Shown piece after piece: positions 17,152 through 26,303 of a DNA stretch of 64,000 nucleotides. Made by a program: the position numbers and the translations under genes. Source of the stretch: a virus; the IMG/VR virus record IMGVR_UViG_3300025122_006404, positions 1 through 64,000 of that record. One strand, given 5' to 3'. The notes below the pieces were generated by a model, which had not been told where the DNA came from, did no database searches, and was given only the letters and a program-made list of their open reading frames with translations. How positions within the stretch are numbered: position 1 is the first letter of the stretch; each line of letters starts with the position of its first letter.

Positions 17152-18762
17152 ATGGAATATTCTCAATTTTTTCCTTATTCTGAGATAAGGGAAGCTCAAA
17201 AGGATGCAATTGAGTTCTGTCTCGATGCTTTTCTTAATAAGAAAAAGAGATTTGTCATCATTGAGGCAGGAACCGGCGTGGGAAAAAGCGCAATAGGATA
17301 TACCATATCCAAGTGTCTTTATGAGAAAATGAATGCTGAAGAGCTTTATGCCCAGGGATCGTGGTATGTGACAACACAAAAAATCTTACAGGATCAGTAT
17401 GTAAGAGATTACTCTCAGCTCGGAATGAAATCTATTAAAAGTTCTTCCAATTATCAGTGTAAATTTAAAAAGAAAAATACGTGTGCCGACAGTCTCAAGG
17501 AGCTACGAGCTGAGGAAAAAGGAACTAGATTCTGGAATGCATGTATGATTAACTGTATGTATCGAAAGGAAAAAGAAAAATTTCTCGGATCGCCGGATAG
17601 TGTGACAAATTTCTCTTATCTTTTAACAGAGGCAACGTATTCTAAAAAGATAGGCCCTAGAAATCTTCTAATAATTGATGAAGCACACAATGCAGAAACG
17701 GAATTAAGCAAGTTTATTGAAATAACTGTCACCGAGAGATTTTCAAAGTCGCTACTCAAGATTTCCATTCCAGATCTTAAAACCCAATATCAGTCTCATC
17801 GATGGCTTCGAGACGTATATTATCCAAAGCTCTCCTCATATAAGAAACATGTCTCTGAGCTACTAGAAAAGCATCACGGACTTAAGTCAAAGATAGCTGA
17901 ATTCGTGTCTTTGGCTCGTCAGCTTGAGCTTTTAGACGGTCACTATGAAAAAATTAAAAGATTTTTAAGTATCTATGACAAAGAGAACTGGGTGTGTGAT
18001 ATTGTGGACAAGCACGGGAAAAAGAGTAGGAGAATTCAATTTAAACCAATTGACGTATCCCCTTATTCTGAGCAAATTCTTTTTAGACTTGGAAAAAATA
18101 TTCTTATGATGTCTGCCACAATCCTCGATAAGGAGGCATTCTGTGAATCCCTGGGAATTTCTAGAAATGAGGCAGAGTTTATCTCTCTTCTTTCACCCTT
18201 TCCTCATAAGAATCGACCAATTATTGCCGCGTCAGTGGGAAGAATGTCAGCTTCAGAAATTGATAAGACACTTCCCAAGCTTTGTGTTGCTGTTAAGGAA
18301 ATACTAAAACAACATAAAAATGAGAAAGGAATTATTCACTGTCACACCTTTAAAATTGCCAACTACCTTAAGCAAAATATTAGATCATCTAGATTGTTGG
18401 TTCATAATAGTGAAAATCGGGATAAAGTTTTAAAAGAGCACATAAGCTCTGAGAAACCGACTGTCCTTTTATCTCCTTCGATGACTGAGGGTGTGGATCT
18501 TGTGGGTGATACTAGTCGATTTCAAATCATCTGTAAGGTGCCATATCCCTATTTGGGAGATAAGCTTGTTAAGAAAAGAATGAATAAGTGGGAGTGGTGG
18601 TATCCTTTAAAGACGGCAAAAACAATTGTTCAAGCTGCAGGAAGAAGTGTGAGAAACATGGACGACTATGCTGTAACTTATATTTTAGATTCAGACTGGA
18701 GAAGATTTTATGGTAGAAATAGAAGATTTTTTTCAGATGATTTTAAAAAGTCTATTATTTAG
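17152..18762 (+). CDS. DinG/XPD (Rad3)-family superfamily 2 DNA helicase
   Basis: 536 residues; AAGGAG precedes ATG 17152. EAGTGVGKS (about residues 38-46) is the Walker A and IIDEAHN (about residues 175-181) the DEAH box. Four cysteines between them (CKFKKKNTC ... CMINC) fit the 4Fe-4S cluster of this family. SATILD, SPSMTEGVDL and QAAGRSVRN are motifs III, V and VI. A 5'-3' helicase, probably for replication or repair. An own promoter and the following phosphoesterase suggest a DNA-processing operon. Confidence 0.9.
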   Translation: MEYSQFFPYSEIREAQKDAIEFCLDAFLNKKKRFVIIEAGTGVGKSAIGYTISKCLYEKMNAEELYAQGSWYVTTQKILQDQYVRDYSQLGMKSIKSSSNYQCKFKKKNTCADSLKELRAEEKGTRFWNACMINCMYRKEKEKFLGSPDSVTNFSYLLTEATYSKKIGPRNLLIIDEAHNAETELSKFIEITVTERFSKSLLKISIPDLKTQYQSHRWLRDVYYPKLSSYKKHVSELLEKHHGLKSKIAEFVSLARQLELLDGHYEKIKRFLSIYDKENWVCDIVDKHGKKSRRIQFKPIDVSPYSEQILFRLGKNILMMSATILDKEAFCESLGISRNEAEFISLLSPFPHKNRPIIAASVGRMSASEIDKTLPKLCVAVKEILKQHKNEKGIIHCHTFKIANYLKQNIRSSRLLVHNSENRDKVLKEHISSEKPTVLLSPSMTEGVDLVGDTSRFQIICKVPYPYLGDKLVKKRMNKWEWWYPLKTAKTIVQAAGRSVRNMDDYAVTYILDSDWRRFYGRNRRFFSDDFKKSII

Positions 18763-18770
18763 GGGATTTG

Positions 18771-19403
18771 ATGGCATTTTTCTTTACGAGCGATCTTCAT
18801 TTCGGACACAGAAACATCATTGACTTTTGTAATCGACCGTTCAATTCAGCAGATGAGATGAACAGAGAGATGATTAAACGGTGGAATGATAAGGTTTCAA
18901 ACAATGATACTGTTATTGTTGTGGGAGATGTGTTTTTATGCTCTACACGAGAGGGAGAGGAGCATGTTAGACAACTTAATGGAAAGAAAATTTTAATCAA
19001 GGGTAATCATGATAGAAGCACTAGTGTGATGAAAGAGTGCGGATTTGATGAGGTTCACAAGCAGATGGACTTTTATCTGCCAGACGGTCGGAAGTCTCTC
19101 GTTAAGCATTATCCGGTTCCTAATTGTTTTCTTAAGGGATACGATGTTATGATTCACGGCCACATCCATCTCGCCCCTAAAGTAAGAGGGAAGCACATTA
19201 ATGTGAGCACAGACATGTGGAATTTTTCACCAATTAGTCTGTTTGAAATTCAGGATCTCTCTTTGGAAACGCCTACTCCGGATTCCTGTGAATTCAAAAT
19301 TAATGAAAATAGAATTCAAATTTCAGGAGAGTTTCACATCGATGATTTTTCTGAGATAATAGATAAAGTCTATTCAGAGGCTTATTCGTTGAGAAAATCA
19401 TAA
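18771..19403 (+). CDS. Calcineurin-like metallophosphoesterase
   Basis: 210 residues from ATG 18771 (a TTG lies one codon upstream). SDLHFGH, VGDVF, KGNHD and HGHIH are the successive metal-binding motifs. Family members hydrolyse nucleic acids, cyclic nucleotides or nucleotide 2',3'-phosphates. A C-terminal extension of about 60 residues after the catalytic core is unrecognised. It lies between the helicase and the nucleotidyltransferases. Confidence 0.88.
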   Translation: MAFFFTSDLHFGHRNIIDFCNRPFNSADEMNREMIKRWNDKVSNNDTVIVVGDVFLCSTREGEEHVRQLNGKKILIKGNHDRSTSVMKECGFDEVHKQMDFYLPDGRKSLVKHYPVPNCFLKGYDVMIHGHIHLAPKVRGKHINVSTDMWNFSPISLFEIQDLSLETPTPDSCEFKINENRIQISGEFHIDDFSEIIDKVYSEAYSLRKS

Positions 19404-19424
19404 ATATTTATATTGGAGAGCTAA

Positions 19425-20234
19425 ATGAAGCTAGGACTTTACGGAGGAGGGTTTAAACCCTTCCATGCGGGACATTTTTCGAAGCTAAAGCTTGCGCTAG
19501 AGAGCAATGATAGGGTTTTTTTATTTTTTGGAATTCAGAAACAAGGGTATAGCAAGATCACAGGAAAAAAGACAGCTACAAAATTTAGACCTTTTGGTTC
19601 GGATCGAGGCGCTCGGAGATACAATGAACAAATGCAGGAAGCAATTTTTGCAATTTACGAAGAGGTCCTAGAGGAAAACTTTCCAGATAAGCTTGATGCA
19701 ATTGCTATTCGAGGCACTTCACCGATGGCAGAAGTAAATCGAGTTTTAGATATGTTTGCTAATACTTTGATAAATGGAGAAGAGATCTCGTATAAGGGTG
19801 TAAATCTGATGAACGTTGATGAAATAAATGTTTATGGCGGGGATGAAGACATCAAAAACCAGGTTATTGGATCAATCAAGAGACGAGAGATGGGTGATAA
19901 CCCAGTGGGGAAAAAGCTCGCAAGTCTTATGGATGCCCCATCAGATCCAAAAATATCCTTTAATAGCGGATATCATCCTTCCACTCCCATCGAGAAGACT
20001 GAAATTCACGGAGATCATATAAGAAACTATTTAGCAATAGGCCAAGAGGAAAAGGTAAAAGATAATCTTCCCAATATCACCGGAGATCCTAAGTTTGACG
20101 ATCAGGTAAAGGAAAGAATTATTACGGCACTAAAGGCTGAATATTCAATTCCTGAATATCAGCCAAAAACTCAGGATGAAGAGCTGGAAGAGATCTATCT
20201 TCGCGCGCTAATTAAAGGAATGATTAGAGGCTGA
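19425..20234 (+). CDS. HxGH nucleotidyltransferase (NMNAT/cytidylyltransferase-like), 269 aa
   Basis: GGGFKPFHAGHFSKL (residues 7-21) is the T/HxGH nucleotide-binding motif, and HGDHIRNYL (about residues 190-198) resembles the ISSTxIR element. Family members include NMN adenylyltransferase and pantetheine-phosphate adenylyltransferase. Next to a ligase-like protein it could supply NAD or a capped nucleotide (inference). It ends in YLRALIKGMIRG, an amphipathic tail like those at other N-termini. Confidence 0.75.
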   Translation: MKLGLYGGGFKPFHAGHFSKLKLALESNDRVFLFFGIQKQGYSKITGKKTATKFRPFGSDRGARRYNEQMQEAIFAIYEEVLEENFPDKLDAIAIRGTSPMAEVNRVLDMFANTLINGEEISYKGVNLMNVDEINVYGGDEDIKNQVIGSIKRREMGDNPVGKKLASLMDAPSDPKISFNSGYHPSTPIEKTEIHGDHIRNYLAIGQEEKVKDNLPNITGDPKFDDQVKERIITALKAEYSIPEYQPKTQDEELEEIYLRALIKGMIRG

Positions 20235-20235
20235 T

Positions 20236-23200
20236 ATGGCGATTTTAATTTCACCCTTCATGATCGAGCAGGTCTCTTCGGACAAGAAACAGGCGTCTTC
20301 TACTGTGGATGAGCTGCCAGGCCATATTTGGAATTTTTATGAGGATTTTAATCTCCCGCTATCTGATCTTTATGAGCTCATTGATGCCATCGATAACGGA
20401 GAACTAAAAGACATTTCAGAAAAAATGGACGGACAAAATATCACCTTCAGCGTAAAATATGATGATCGAGCTGAACCCACACTTCTATTCTTTAATAAGG
20501 GAGCCACCTATAGAAATGTTATTCAGAATAAAGGAAAAAACAAAGAAGGGATTTCTTCTCATCCTTATCCTGAAAGTGTGAAAAGCGCTTTTCTTAAAGC
20601 TTACGATGCGTTAAGCTTAGCAGCTGTCCCTCCCCAGAAAAAAACGATGTGGGATGACCTTTTCTTGAATGGAAGGGTGCTTATTGAGACCGCACTATTG
20701 ACTCCTGAGAATCCCAATACAATTTTTTATGATAAACCTGAGATTAAATTTATCCAGGCTGCTGCAGTTGGACCCGACGCAGTTGTCAATGAGGATCTCT
20801 ATAGAGAATTTATCTCGTATGCAAGTGATATAGCTAATGAAAGCTTTGAGATGGGTCCCACTCCGATTTTAAATCTTTCACGAGCGCTTGAAAATACAAA
20901 GAAATATGCGAAGGCAATTAAAAATTCTTTTTCTGAGCTGGTGTCCGACTATGGCTTAAATGAGAAAAATACCATGGGAGACTTAGCTGAAGCAATGGTT
21001 CGAGAGAGATTACCTGAAAACATTCCTGAGTCTATGAAAGGTCCTGCTGCTCGGAGAATTGTGACCGGTCGAGCATCTGGAGCCAGTGCGCGTCAATTTG
21101 CTGCAGCAGGAGGAGACTGGGATGAATTCAAGGAAATTTTGGATAGAAGAGTAACGTTTCTGGCTGAATCAATTATTCCACTTGAGAAAATTATTCAGAG
21201 AGTGGGCGATCTTGCTTTTAGAAATCTTGAATTTACATTAAAAGCTAGTGGAATTCACTTCGAGGGAGAGGCTCATGACCCCGTTAAATTTATTGGTGAA
21301 ATTAGAAGTGCTTTTCAATCCGGACATGTTATTGCAGATCCCAAAGAAATGGATAAGATTAGAGTTGCTCTGGATAGAATTGGAGAGGATGAGAATCTAT
21401 ATAAAAATACAGAGGGAATCGTATTTTCTTGGAAGGGCGAGACAAAAAAGCTCACCGGCCTTTTCACTCCCATTAATAAACTTAGAGGATTTTTTGCTTA
21501 TGGCGGAGCAAAAATAAAGGATTCAGACAGCGAGACAGAAATGAGAGAGTGGGTGAAAACAAAGCTAAGAAGTGTCATTTTTCACGATTCCGTTTATCCC
21601 CTTCTAAGTGAAAGTGGAATTGCCTTTGGTACCCGCAAGCTTACTCGAGATGAGGTAAATAGAACCCTAGATAAGAATAGGTCCGATTCTTTCTATTCTC
21701 AAATATTGGCTCCATTGGGACTCGAAATAGAGGCACTTGGCAGTGCTGGTGATCCTGATCATCAGATCGTGGGTGATATAGATGTTATGACTCCGACAGA
21801 TGAAACTCCTTCTATGTTACGTGCAAAAATAGAAAAAATTGTTGGACCAGAAAATGTTAAACAGTTTCCCCAGCACGTAACTGTCAACTTTATTATTCCT
21901 GAGACTGAAGATCCCATTGCAATAGACATTGTTCCTACACAATATCCAGATGCCACCCGATATGCCATGAAAGGCGGCACCGTAGGTGGCGTCAAAGCTT
22001 CCTATCGTAACCTTCTTTTTGGACTAACAGCAAAGATTCTCGGAGAAAATGAATCTACATCTGACCTCGAGGTGAAATATACCTATCCACTTAAAGGAGG
22101 ATTAAGAAAAAGAACTCGCAGAAGAGACGCTAATCTTAAGAAAAATCAGTGGGAGACAGATGAGATTAACTGGAATCCCAGTGAGTACATTCCACAATTG
22201 ATGGGAGTGTTACCAGACGAGATAATCTCACAAACAAATCCCTCGGGATTTGATAAGGCTGATGTCGATACATTTGAAGAGCTAGTTGGATATCTTAAAA
22301 GGTCGGGAAGGCAAGATGTTCTCTCTAGGTTTGAAGAGTATATCGACAGATATCTACGACAGCATCCAGAAACAGCTCAGAAAGCAATTGACATTCTTTA
22401 TGACAAGGAAGAAAAAGGAGAAGAAAAAATGGCTACTATTACTGAAGATTCCCTAAGATCACTAATTAGAAAGGCTTTATCGGAGGACCTTGTATATCAC
22501 TCCTATAGGTTTGGAGACCTTGCTATAGATGATGATTCTCTTTCTCCGGGATCTATTACAAGTCTTGCAGATCTATTTGAAAAATTTAAGGATGAAGGAT
22601 TTAAAAAACAGGCCTCACTGGTCAAAATCTTAAACGAAGAGCTTACAGCAATTGTAAACTTTCCAGATAAGTACAAGTCAGCCTGGGAGACTGTGGGTGA
22701 ACACATGCTCTCCAGCTTAAATTTTATTCAGCAGACGGATATTGAGGGCGGTCCTAAAGTTGCAACCTTTTATGATGTTATAAGTCCGAGCGGAGTTCAT
22801 TTTTCTGTTAAGACTTCGCTAAAAAACCCGGGCGGCACCAGTGGAAATACTGCGACGTCCTCCTCTAATTTAAAACTTTCTCAGATGAAATATGTTTTGA
22901 ATAATCCCAGTTTAAAATTTGGTGTAATCGGATGTTTCAAAACAAAAGATAAGAAAAGCATCGTGTGGGAAGCAACTCCTTCTTTAAGTGGGGGAGAAAT
23001 TGAAATGCCCGAAGACCTTAACTCTCCTGATCAAATGATAGAAAGGCAATCGGTCATTTATAAGGTGAAGGGTAATGACGTTGAGGTAAGCTTTATTGGA
23101 ACATATAGAGGAGGAGATATTAGGCTGGAAGGCTCTGCAGCAATTAAGATCTTTGGCCAGTGGGAAAATTTATGGATAATCAATCTCATGCCGGTGGAGG

Positions 23201-23379
23201 AAACAGATGTCGAAATAGAAGAGCTCAGGCTGGCTTTGTTGCGATATGTAGGAGGGGCCTCAGATGATTCTCTTAAAAATATTTTAACAGCAATGGATGC
23301 TGCGGGAATAGAGATAGGAATAGAGATAAAAGGGTCACCTATTTCCGAGCATATTTCTTCTTCTGATAAAAATGAGTGA
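20236..23379 (+). CDS. Multidomain nucleotidyltransferase: ligase-like adenylation domain, pol-beta NTase domain, C-terminal domain
   Basis: 1047 residues in one frame. EKMDGQNI (Lys63) matches ligase motif I KxDG; NGRVLIETALL, TEGIVFSW (about residue 393) and KKLTGLF fit motifs III, IV and V of ATP-dependent ligases and capping enzymes. GSAGDPD...VGDIDVM (about residues 500-515) and AIDIVPT (about residue 562) form a pol-beta GS..DxD..D set. Residues 732-1047 begin at an internal ATG with its own ribosome site and shared amphipathic segment, so they may also be made separately. Possibly nucleic-acid repair or RNA end-modification; substrate unknown. Confidence 0.72.
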   Translation: MAILISPFMIEQVSSDKKQASSTVDELPGHIWNFYEDFNLPLSDLYELIDAIDNGELKDISEKMDGQNITFSVKYDDRAEPTLLFFNKGATYRNVIQNKGKNKEGISSHPYPESVKSAFLKAYDALSLAAVPPQKKTMWDDLFLNGRVLIETALLTPENPNTIFYDKPEIKFIQAAAVGPDAVVNEDLYREFISYASDIANESFEMGPTPILNLSRALENTKKYAKAIKNSFSELVSDYGLNEKNTMGDLAEAMVRERLPENIPESMKGPAARRIVTGRASGASARQFAAAGGDWDEFKEILDRRVTFLAESIIPLEKIIQRVGDLAFRNLEFTLKASGIHFEGEAHDPVKFIGEIRSAFQSGHVIADPKEMDKIRVALDRIGEDENLYKNTEGIVFSWKGETKKLTGLFTPINKLRGFFAYGGAKIKDSDSETEMREWVKTKLRSVIFHDSVYPLLSESGIAFGTRKLTRDEVNRTLDKNRSDSFYSQILAPLGLEIEALGSAGDPDHQIVGDIDVMTPTDETPSMLRAKIEKIVGPENVKQFPQHVTVNFIIPETEDPIAIDIVPTQYPDATRYAMKGGTVGGVKASYRNLLFGLTAKILGENESTSDLEVKYTYPLKGGLRKRTRRRDANLKKNQWETDEINWNPSEYIPQLMGVLPDEIISQTNPSGFDKADVDTFEELVGYLKRSGRQDVLSRFEEYIDRYLRQHPETAQKAIDILYDKEEKGEEKMATITEDSLRSLIRKALSEDLVYHSYRFGDLAIDDDSLSPGSITSLADLFEKFKDEGFKKQASLVKILNEELTAIVNFPDKYKSAWETVGEHMLSSLNFIQQTDIEGGPKVATFYDVISPSGVHFSVKTSLKNPGGTSGNTATSSSNLKLSQMKYVLNNPSLKFGVIGCFKTKDKKSIVWEATPSLSGGEIEMPEDLNSPDQMIERQSVIYKVKGNDVEVSFIGTYRGGDIRLEGSAAIKIFGQWENLWIINLMPVEETDVEIEELRLALLRYVGGASDDSLKNILTAMDAAGIEIGIEIKGSPISEHISSSDKNE
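22429..23379 (+). CDS. Probable internally initiated C-terminal product, 316 aa
   Basis: Same frame as the 1047-aa gene. AAGGAG at 22415-22420, eight bases before ATG 22429, is as good as any ribosome site in the window. The protein would start MATITEDSLRSLIRKALSE, the N-terminal pattern of independent genes here, and is preceded by a Glu/Lys-rich linker. The body is mixed alpha/beta and unrecognised. Either two fused genes that kept the second start, or dual translation. Confidence 0.55.
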   Translation: MATITEDSLRSLIRKALSEDLVYHSYRFGDLAIDDDSLSPGSITSLADLFEKFKDEGFKKQASLVKILNEELTAIVNFPDKYKSAWETVGEHMLSSLNFIQQTDIEGGPKVATFYDVISPSGVHFSVKTSLKNPGGTSGNTATSSSNLKLSQMKYVLNNPSLKFGVIGCFKTKDKKSIVWEATPSLSGGEIEMPEDLNSPDQMIERQSVIYKVKGNDVEVSFIGTYRGGDIRLEGSAAIKIFGQWENLWIINLMPVEETDVEIEELRLALLRYVGGASDDSLKNILTAMDAAGIEIGIEIKGSPISEHISSSDKNE

Positions 23380-23641
23380 TATTCCCAAGGTAATTTTAGA
23401 GCAAGTTAGCTTTGTTTCGTCATATGCTGAAAAGTGTGATGACTGGGTTACAATCAAAAAGGAAATTATGAGAGGAATTCCCTCTCATCTGAGAAAAAAC
23501 TTTTCTACCAGGGATCCCAAGAGTAAAGAGCAGTGGCTAAATGAATTTGAAAAGAAGTTAATTGAGTACTATAAAGATCTCACCGGGGTTGATCTTATTC
23601 TTCGATCCCTCGAAGAAAGAAGAAATAATGACATTTTATAG
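23372..23641 (+). CDS. Hypothetical helical protein, 89 aa
   Basis: Not recognised. Charged, helical and soluble. It overlaps the end of the long NTase gene by eight bases, so it is probably its translational partner. Confidence 0.55.
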   Translation: MSDIPKVILEQVSFVSSYAEKCDDWVTIKKEIMRGIPSHLRKNFSTRDPKSKEQWLNEFEKKLIEYYKDLTGVDLILRSLEERRNNDIL

Positions 23642-23714
23642 CCGACTTAGTAAACGAATTTAAATTTTAATATAAAATTTTAAAAATTGTTATAAAATAA
23701 TTTAGGAGAGAACA

Positions 23715-24077
23715 ATGAGTTCGGATAGTGATAATAGTAAGTGGATTCCTGAAATAATGTATGAGGAAACTGCAGAGGGAGACTCTTCCACCATACCTTT
23801 TGTTATGGTGCCGGAAGGGAAGCTTATGCCTAATGTTCTGTTTATTTTCGAAAGTCGAGAAACTGGGGAATTTGAACCAGGCTCGGAAGGAGAAGAAGTT
23901 CCAGTTCTTGAATGGAACCTGCATCAATATGCAGATATGGAGGTCTTGAGAAAAAATTTAAACTGGATTGAATATGATAATGTTAGATTTGCCCTAGGGC
24001 TCGAGCCGATAGAAAAAGCAGCAGCGCTAGGAAAACAAATTAGCGAAACAATTAGAAATACGGTTGAAAAAAAGTGA
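23715..24077 (+). CDS. Hypothetical acidic protein, 120 aa
   Basis: Not recognised. TTAGGAGAG precedes ATG 23715. Acidic, with a beta-rich centre (FVMVPEGKLMPNVLFIFE). A weak promoter-like pair (TATAAAA 23671-23677, N15, TAAAAT 23693-23698) lies upstream. It overlaps the nuclease-like gene by four bases. Confidence 0.6.
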   Translation: MSSDSDNSKWIPEIMYEETAEGDSSTIPFVMVPEGKLMPNVLFIFESRETGEFEPGSEGEEVPVLEWNLHQYADMEVLRKNLNWIEYDNVRFALGLEPIEKAAALGKQISETIRNTVEKK

Positions 24078-24838
24078 TAGATTATCTCGACCGAGAGATG
24101 ATGAGAAATGCACTCATCAGAATGCAAATTTTTCATAAAGAAATGAACGATCTTCATAAAAAATTTGAAATAAGTTTCTTAGAAAATCTGGGGCGAAGAA
24201 ACAATATTATGTCTCAATCTCAGGAAAACTTTATTGCTCACGAGATTGCTAAATCTTTTGAAGGTGTAGTTTGTGATGGAAGAACTGGGAAAGCGGACAT
24301 TAGAATTGAATCTTTAGACGCTGAGCTTGAATGTAAACTTACTACTAGAAACAGATCAGGTCAGATTAGTTTACAGACTGATTATGAGACTTTGAAATCA
24401 AAAGGCAGCTTAGATTACATTTATGTCATAGCGTCGGATGATTTTAATTCCTTTGCAGCTCTCCATTTTAAAGGTTTGACTTGCGATGACTTCCGAGTTC
24501 CCTCTCTGGGTGCTAGAGGGAAGTCACAAATGATTAAATCAAAGGCAATGCTAAAATGCAAGGCACTGATGGGGGAAGTGATAAATAATAACGAAATTGA
24601 GCTGGACAAGCTTTCAGCAAGATATTCTCAAACTTTAAAGGAGTCTGACGTCCGTCTTGGGGAAATTGGTAATCGACTCAAAGAATCAGCTAGGAAAAAA
24701 GAGTCTGCAATGTTACAGAGAATGATGACTCAAGAAAGTCAGAGATTTGATAAGAAAATAAAAAATATTTTAAAAAAAATTGATTACTGGAAAATTTCCA
24801 CGACCAGGTTTAGCATTGATCTTGAAAAGATATCTTAA
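24074..24838 (+). CDS. PD-(D/E)XK-like nuclease with C-terminal coiled coil, 254 aa
   Basis: The segment GRTGKADIRIE followed by AELECKL (about residues 70-90) gives the Asp and Glu-x-Lys of a PD-(D/E)XK active site, with a preceding helix (FIAHEIAKSF) as in the Vsr/Mrr-type core. The last 90 residues are a Lys/Glu/Arg-rich coiled coil. GTG start, overlapping the previous stop. Probably a DNA endonuclease; its target is unknown. Confidence 0.6.
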   Translation: MIDYLDREMMRNALIRMQIFHKEMNDLHKKFEISFLENLGRRNNIMSQSQENFIAHEIAKSFEGVVCDGRTGKADIRIESLDAELECKLTTRNRSGQISLQTDYETLKSKGSLDYIYVIASDDFNSFAALHFKGLTCDDFRVPSLGARGKSQMIKSKAMLKCKALMGEVINNNEIELDKLSARYSQTLKESDVRLGEIGNRLKESARKKESAMLQRMMTQESQRFDKKIKNILKKIDYWKISTTRFSIDLEKIS

Positions 24839-24904
24839 AGCTATTAATATCAAAGCATTTTACTTCTTTGCCATATATTTAATAAGGAATAGGAGATCAT
24901 ACTA

Positions 24905-25576
24905 ATGAATTTTGATGCTAATCGGCTAGCTAAGCTTGCTGGACTTTCTACCGACCAATCAAAAAGAGTTTTATCTGAGGGCCAGCTTCAGGAACTTGGA
25001 AATCAGCGTAAAAGAGATGAGCAGGGTGACCAAGATGAAGGCGGTCATGATCTTGCAGAGTTAAAAGATATTGAATGGCTCGGTGAAGAAGATGACGATG
25101 ACTGGGGCAGCGATGAGGATGAGTATAAACGCCGCGACGGACATCGCACCGGTGATGTCGAAGGTCATTACAAGGACTACGAGCTGGGAGAGAATGAGGA
25201 CGAAGAGCTCTCTGGGACCACATCCAGCAAAGATGATCTGTCAAAAACTCACCGAGATGGAGAGGGTGAGTTAGCCGATCCCGAGTTAGATTATGATGAG
25301 GATGAACTCGTCGATGAGAATAGTGTGATCGAGATAGATGAGAACATGCTTAAAAGAGAAATTTTAAGAATGAAAGCTAAAAGAAAGAAAAATCTTCAGG
25401 AAAATAATTTTAGAAAGATGATTCGAAGCGAAATCCAGCAAGTTATTAAGTCTCTATCAGAATCTGATTCAGACCTATACACTGATTCCTCCTGGCTGTA
25501 TGGTGATAATAAGCCAACACTAAGCAAAAAGGGTCAGATAATTAGAGGAATTCCTGGAATTGGCTTTAAGAGGTAA
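24905..25576 (+). CDS. Highly acidic protein with C-terminal LRxxI-like helix, 223 aa
   Basis: Not recognised. Asp/Glu make up a large share of residues 30-150, with probable disorder. Near residue 173 comes NNFRKMIRSEIQQVIKSL, the amphipathic pattern seen at N-termini elsewhere. Acidic polypeptides of this sort occur as DNA mimics or scaffolds, but nothing here decides. AATAGGAGATC precedes the ATG. Confidence 0.6.
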   Translation: MNFDANRLAKLAGLSTDQSKRVLSEGQLQELGNQRKRDEQGDQDEGGHDLAELKDIEWLGEEDDDDWGSDEDEYKRRDGHRTGDVEGHYKDYELGENEDEELSGTTSSKDDLSKTHRDGEGELADPELDYDEDELVDENSVIEIDENMLKREILRMKAKRKKNLQENNFRKMIRSEIQQVIKSLSESDSDLYTDSSWLYGDNKPTLSKKGQIIRGIPGIGFKR

Positions 25577-25599
25577 TCTTCTAAATATTCAACAGAGAT

Positions 25600-25782
25600 A
25601 TGAAACTTCACCAAACTGTTATTGAAAAGTTAGTGACCGTTTTCGAAAAATACGGCGGTCATAGAGAAGAGATAAAATTAAAAGAAGCTTTGAATGAATT
25701 AAGCTTTACTGTATATGCACAGCAATCTACAGGAAATGATATTTTAGTTCTTACCGAAGACATGGAAAAACATAGAACATAG
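25600..25782 (+). CDS. Hypothetical protein, 60 aa
   Basis: Not recognised. Helix-rich, soluble. It is the last gene before a strong terminator. Confidence 0.55.
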   Translation: MKLHQTVIEKLVTVFEKYGGHREEIKLKEALNELSFTVYAQQSTGNDILVLTEDMEKHRT

Positions 25783-25805
25783 AGAAATATTTTTATTTGA
25801 ATCTT

Positions 25806-25835
25806 AGAAGTCATTAACTTGACTTCTTTTTTTTT
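25806..25835 (+). terminator. Rho-independent terminator
   Basis: Perfect 8-bp stem (AGAAGTCA 25806-25813 / TGACTTCT 25820-25827), six-base loop, then nine T residues through 25835. It closes the operon that ends with the 60-aa gene. Confidence 0.88.
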
Positions 25836-25863
25836 GTAAAAATAGGAGTGTTATCTTTATGAT
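25835..25863 (+). promoter_or_regulatory. TGTAAA-class promoter variant directly after the terminator
   Basis: TGTAAAA (25835-25841), 16 bases, TATGAT (25858-25863). Spacing is one base longer than in the ten main sites. Its position between a terminator and the GroEL operon supports a real promoter. Confidence 0.45.
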
Positions 25864-25872
25864 GTTAAAGAG

Positions 25873-26292
25873 ATGAGATACAGTGTCGGTCAGGTAATAT
25901 ATCTTTTATTAAATAGTGAAAGAAAGGTAGTGCCTGCTCAAATTATTGAACAAATTGTACGTAAGACTCTAGAGGGAGAGAGTATTTCCTATCTAGTAGA
26001 ATTCCCAGACAATAAAAGATCGAAAGCTCACTTAGAAAAACTAGACGCACAAATTTTTACATCTTCCGATGAAATTAAAAATAAAATGATTAAAAATGCT
26101 AAAGAAATGATTGAGTCAATCATCGGAGAAGCAGAAGCTACAGCGAATCAAAGTTTTGATGTTTTATCTTCAGAGGTCCCCGTTGAAGACGAACCACCCC
26201 CTGCAGTGGAAAATATTGATTCTCATTCGCCTATAAAGGTCGACCTCGGCGATGGTTTTACTGGAAATTTTAACTTTACAGAAAGTTCTTAA
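25873..26292 (+). CDS. Hypothetical protein with SH3-like N-terminus, 139 aa
   Basis: YSVGQVIYLLLNSERKVVPA followed by a strand-rich stretch to YLVEFPD resembles a small SH3-like barrel, distantly like the GDLV proteins. The C-terminal half is acidic and probably disordered. It is first in the GroEL operon. No family assigned. Confidence 0.55.
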   Translation: MRYSVGQVIYLLLNSERKVVPAQIIEQIVRKTLEGESISYLVEFPDNKRSKAHLEKLDAQIFTSSDEIKNKMIKNAKEMIESIIGEAEATANQSFDVLSSEVPVEDEPPPAVENIDSHSPIKVDLGDGFTGNFNFTESS

Positions 26293-26303
26293 CAGGAGAA
26301 AGA

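Noticed and set aside
24948-25244. 98-residue minus-strand frame opposite the acidic 24905 gene
   Set aside because: Its His/Arg/Pro/Leu composition is the mirror of Asp/Glu codons; it has no ribosome site and lies within a better + strand gene.
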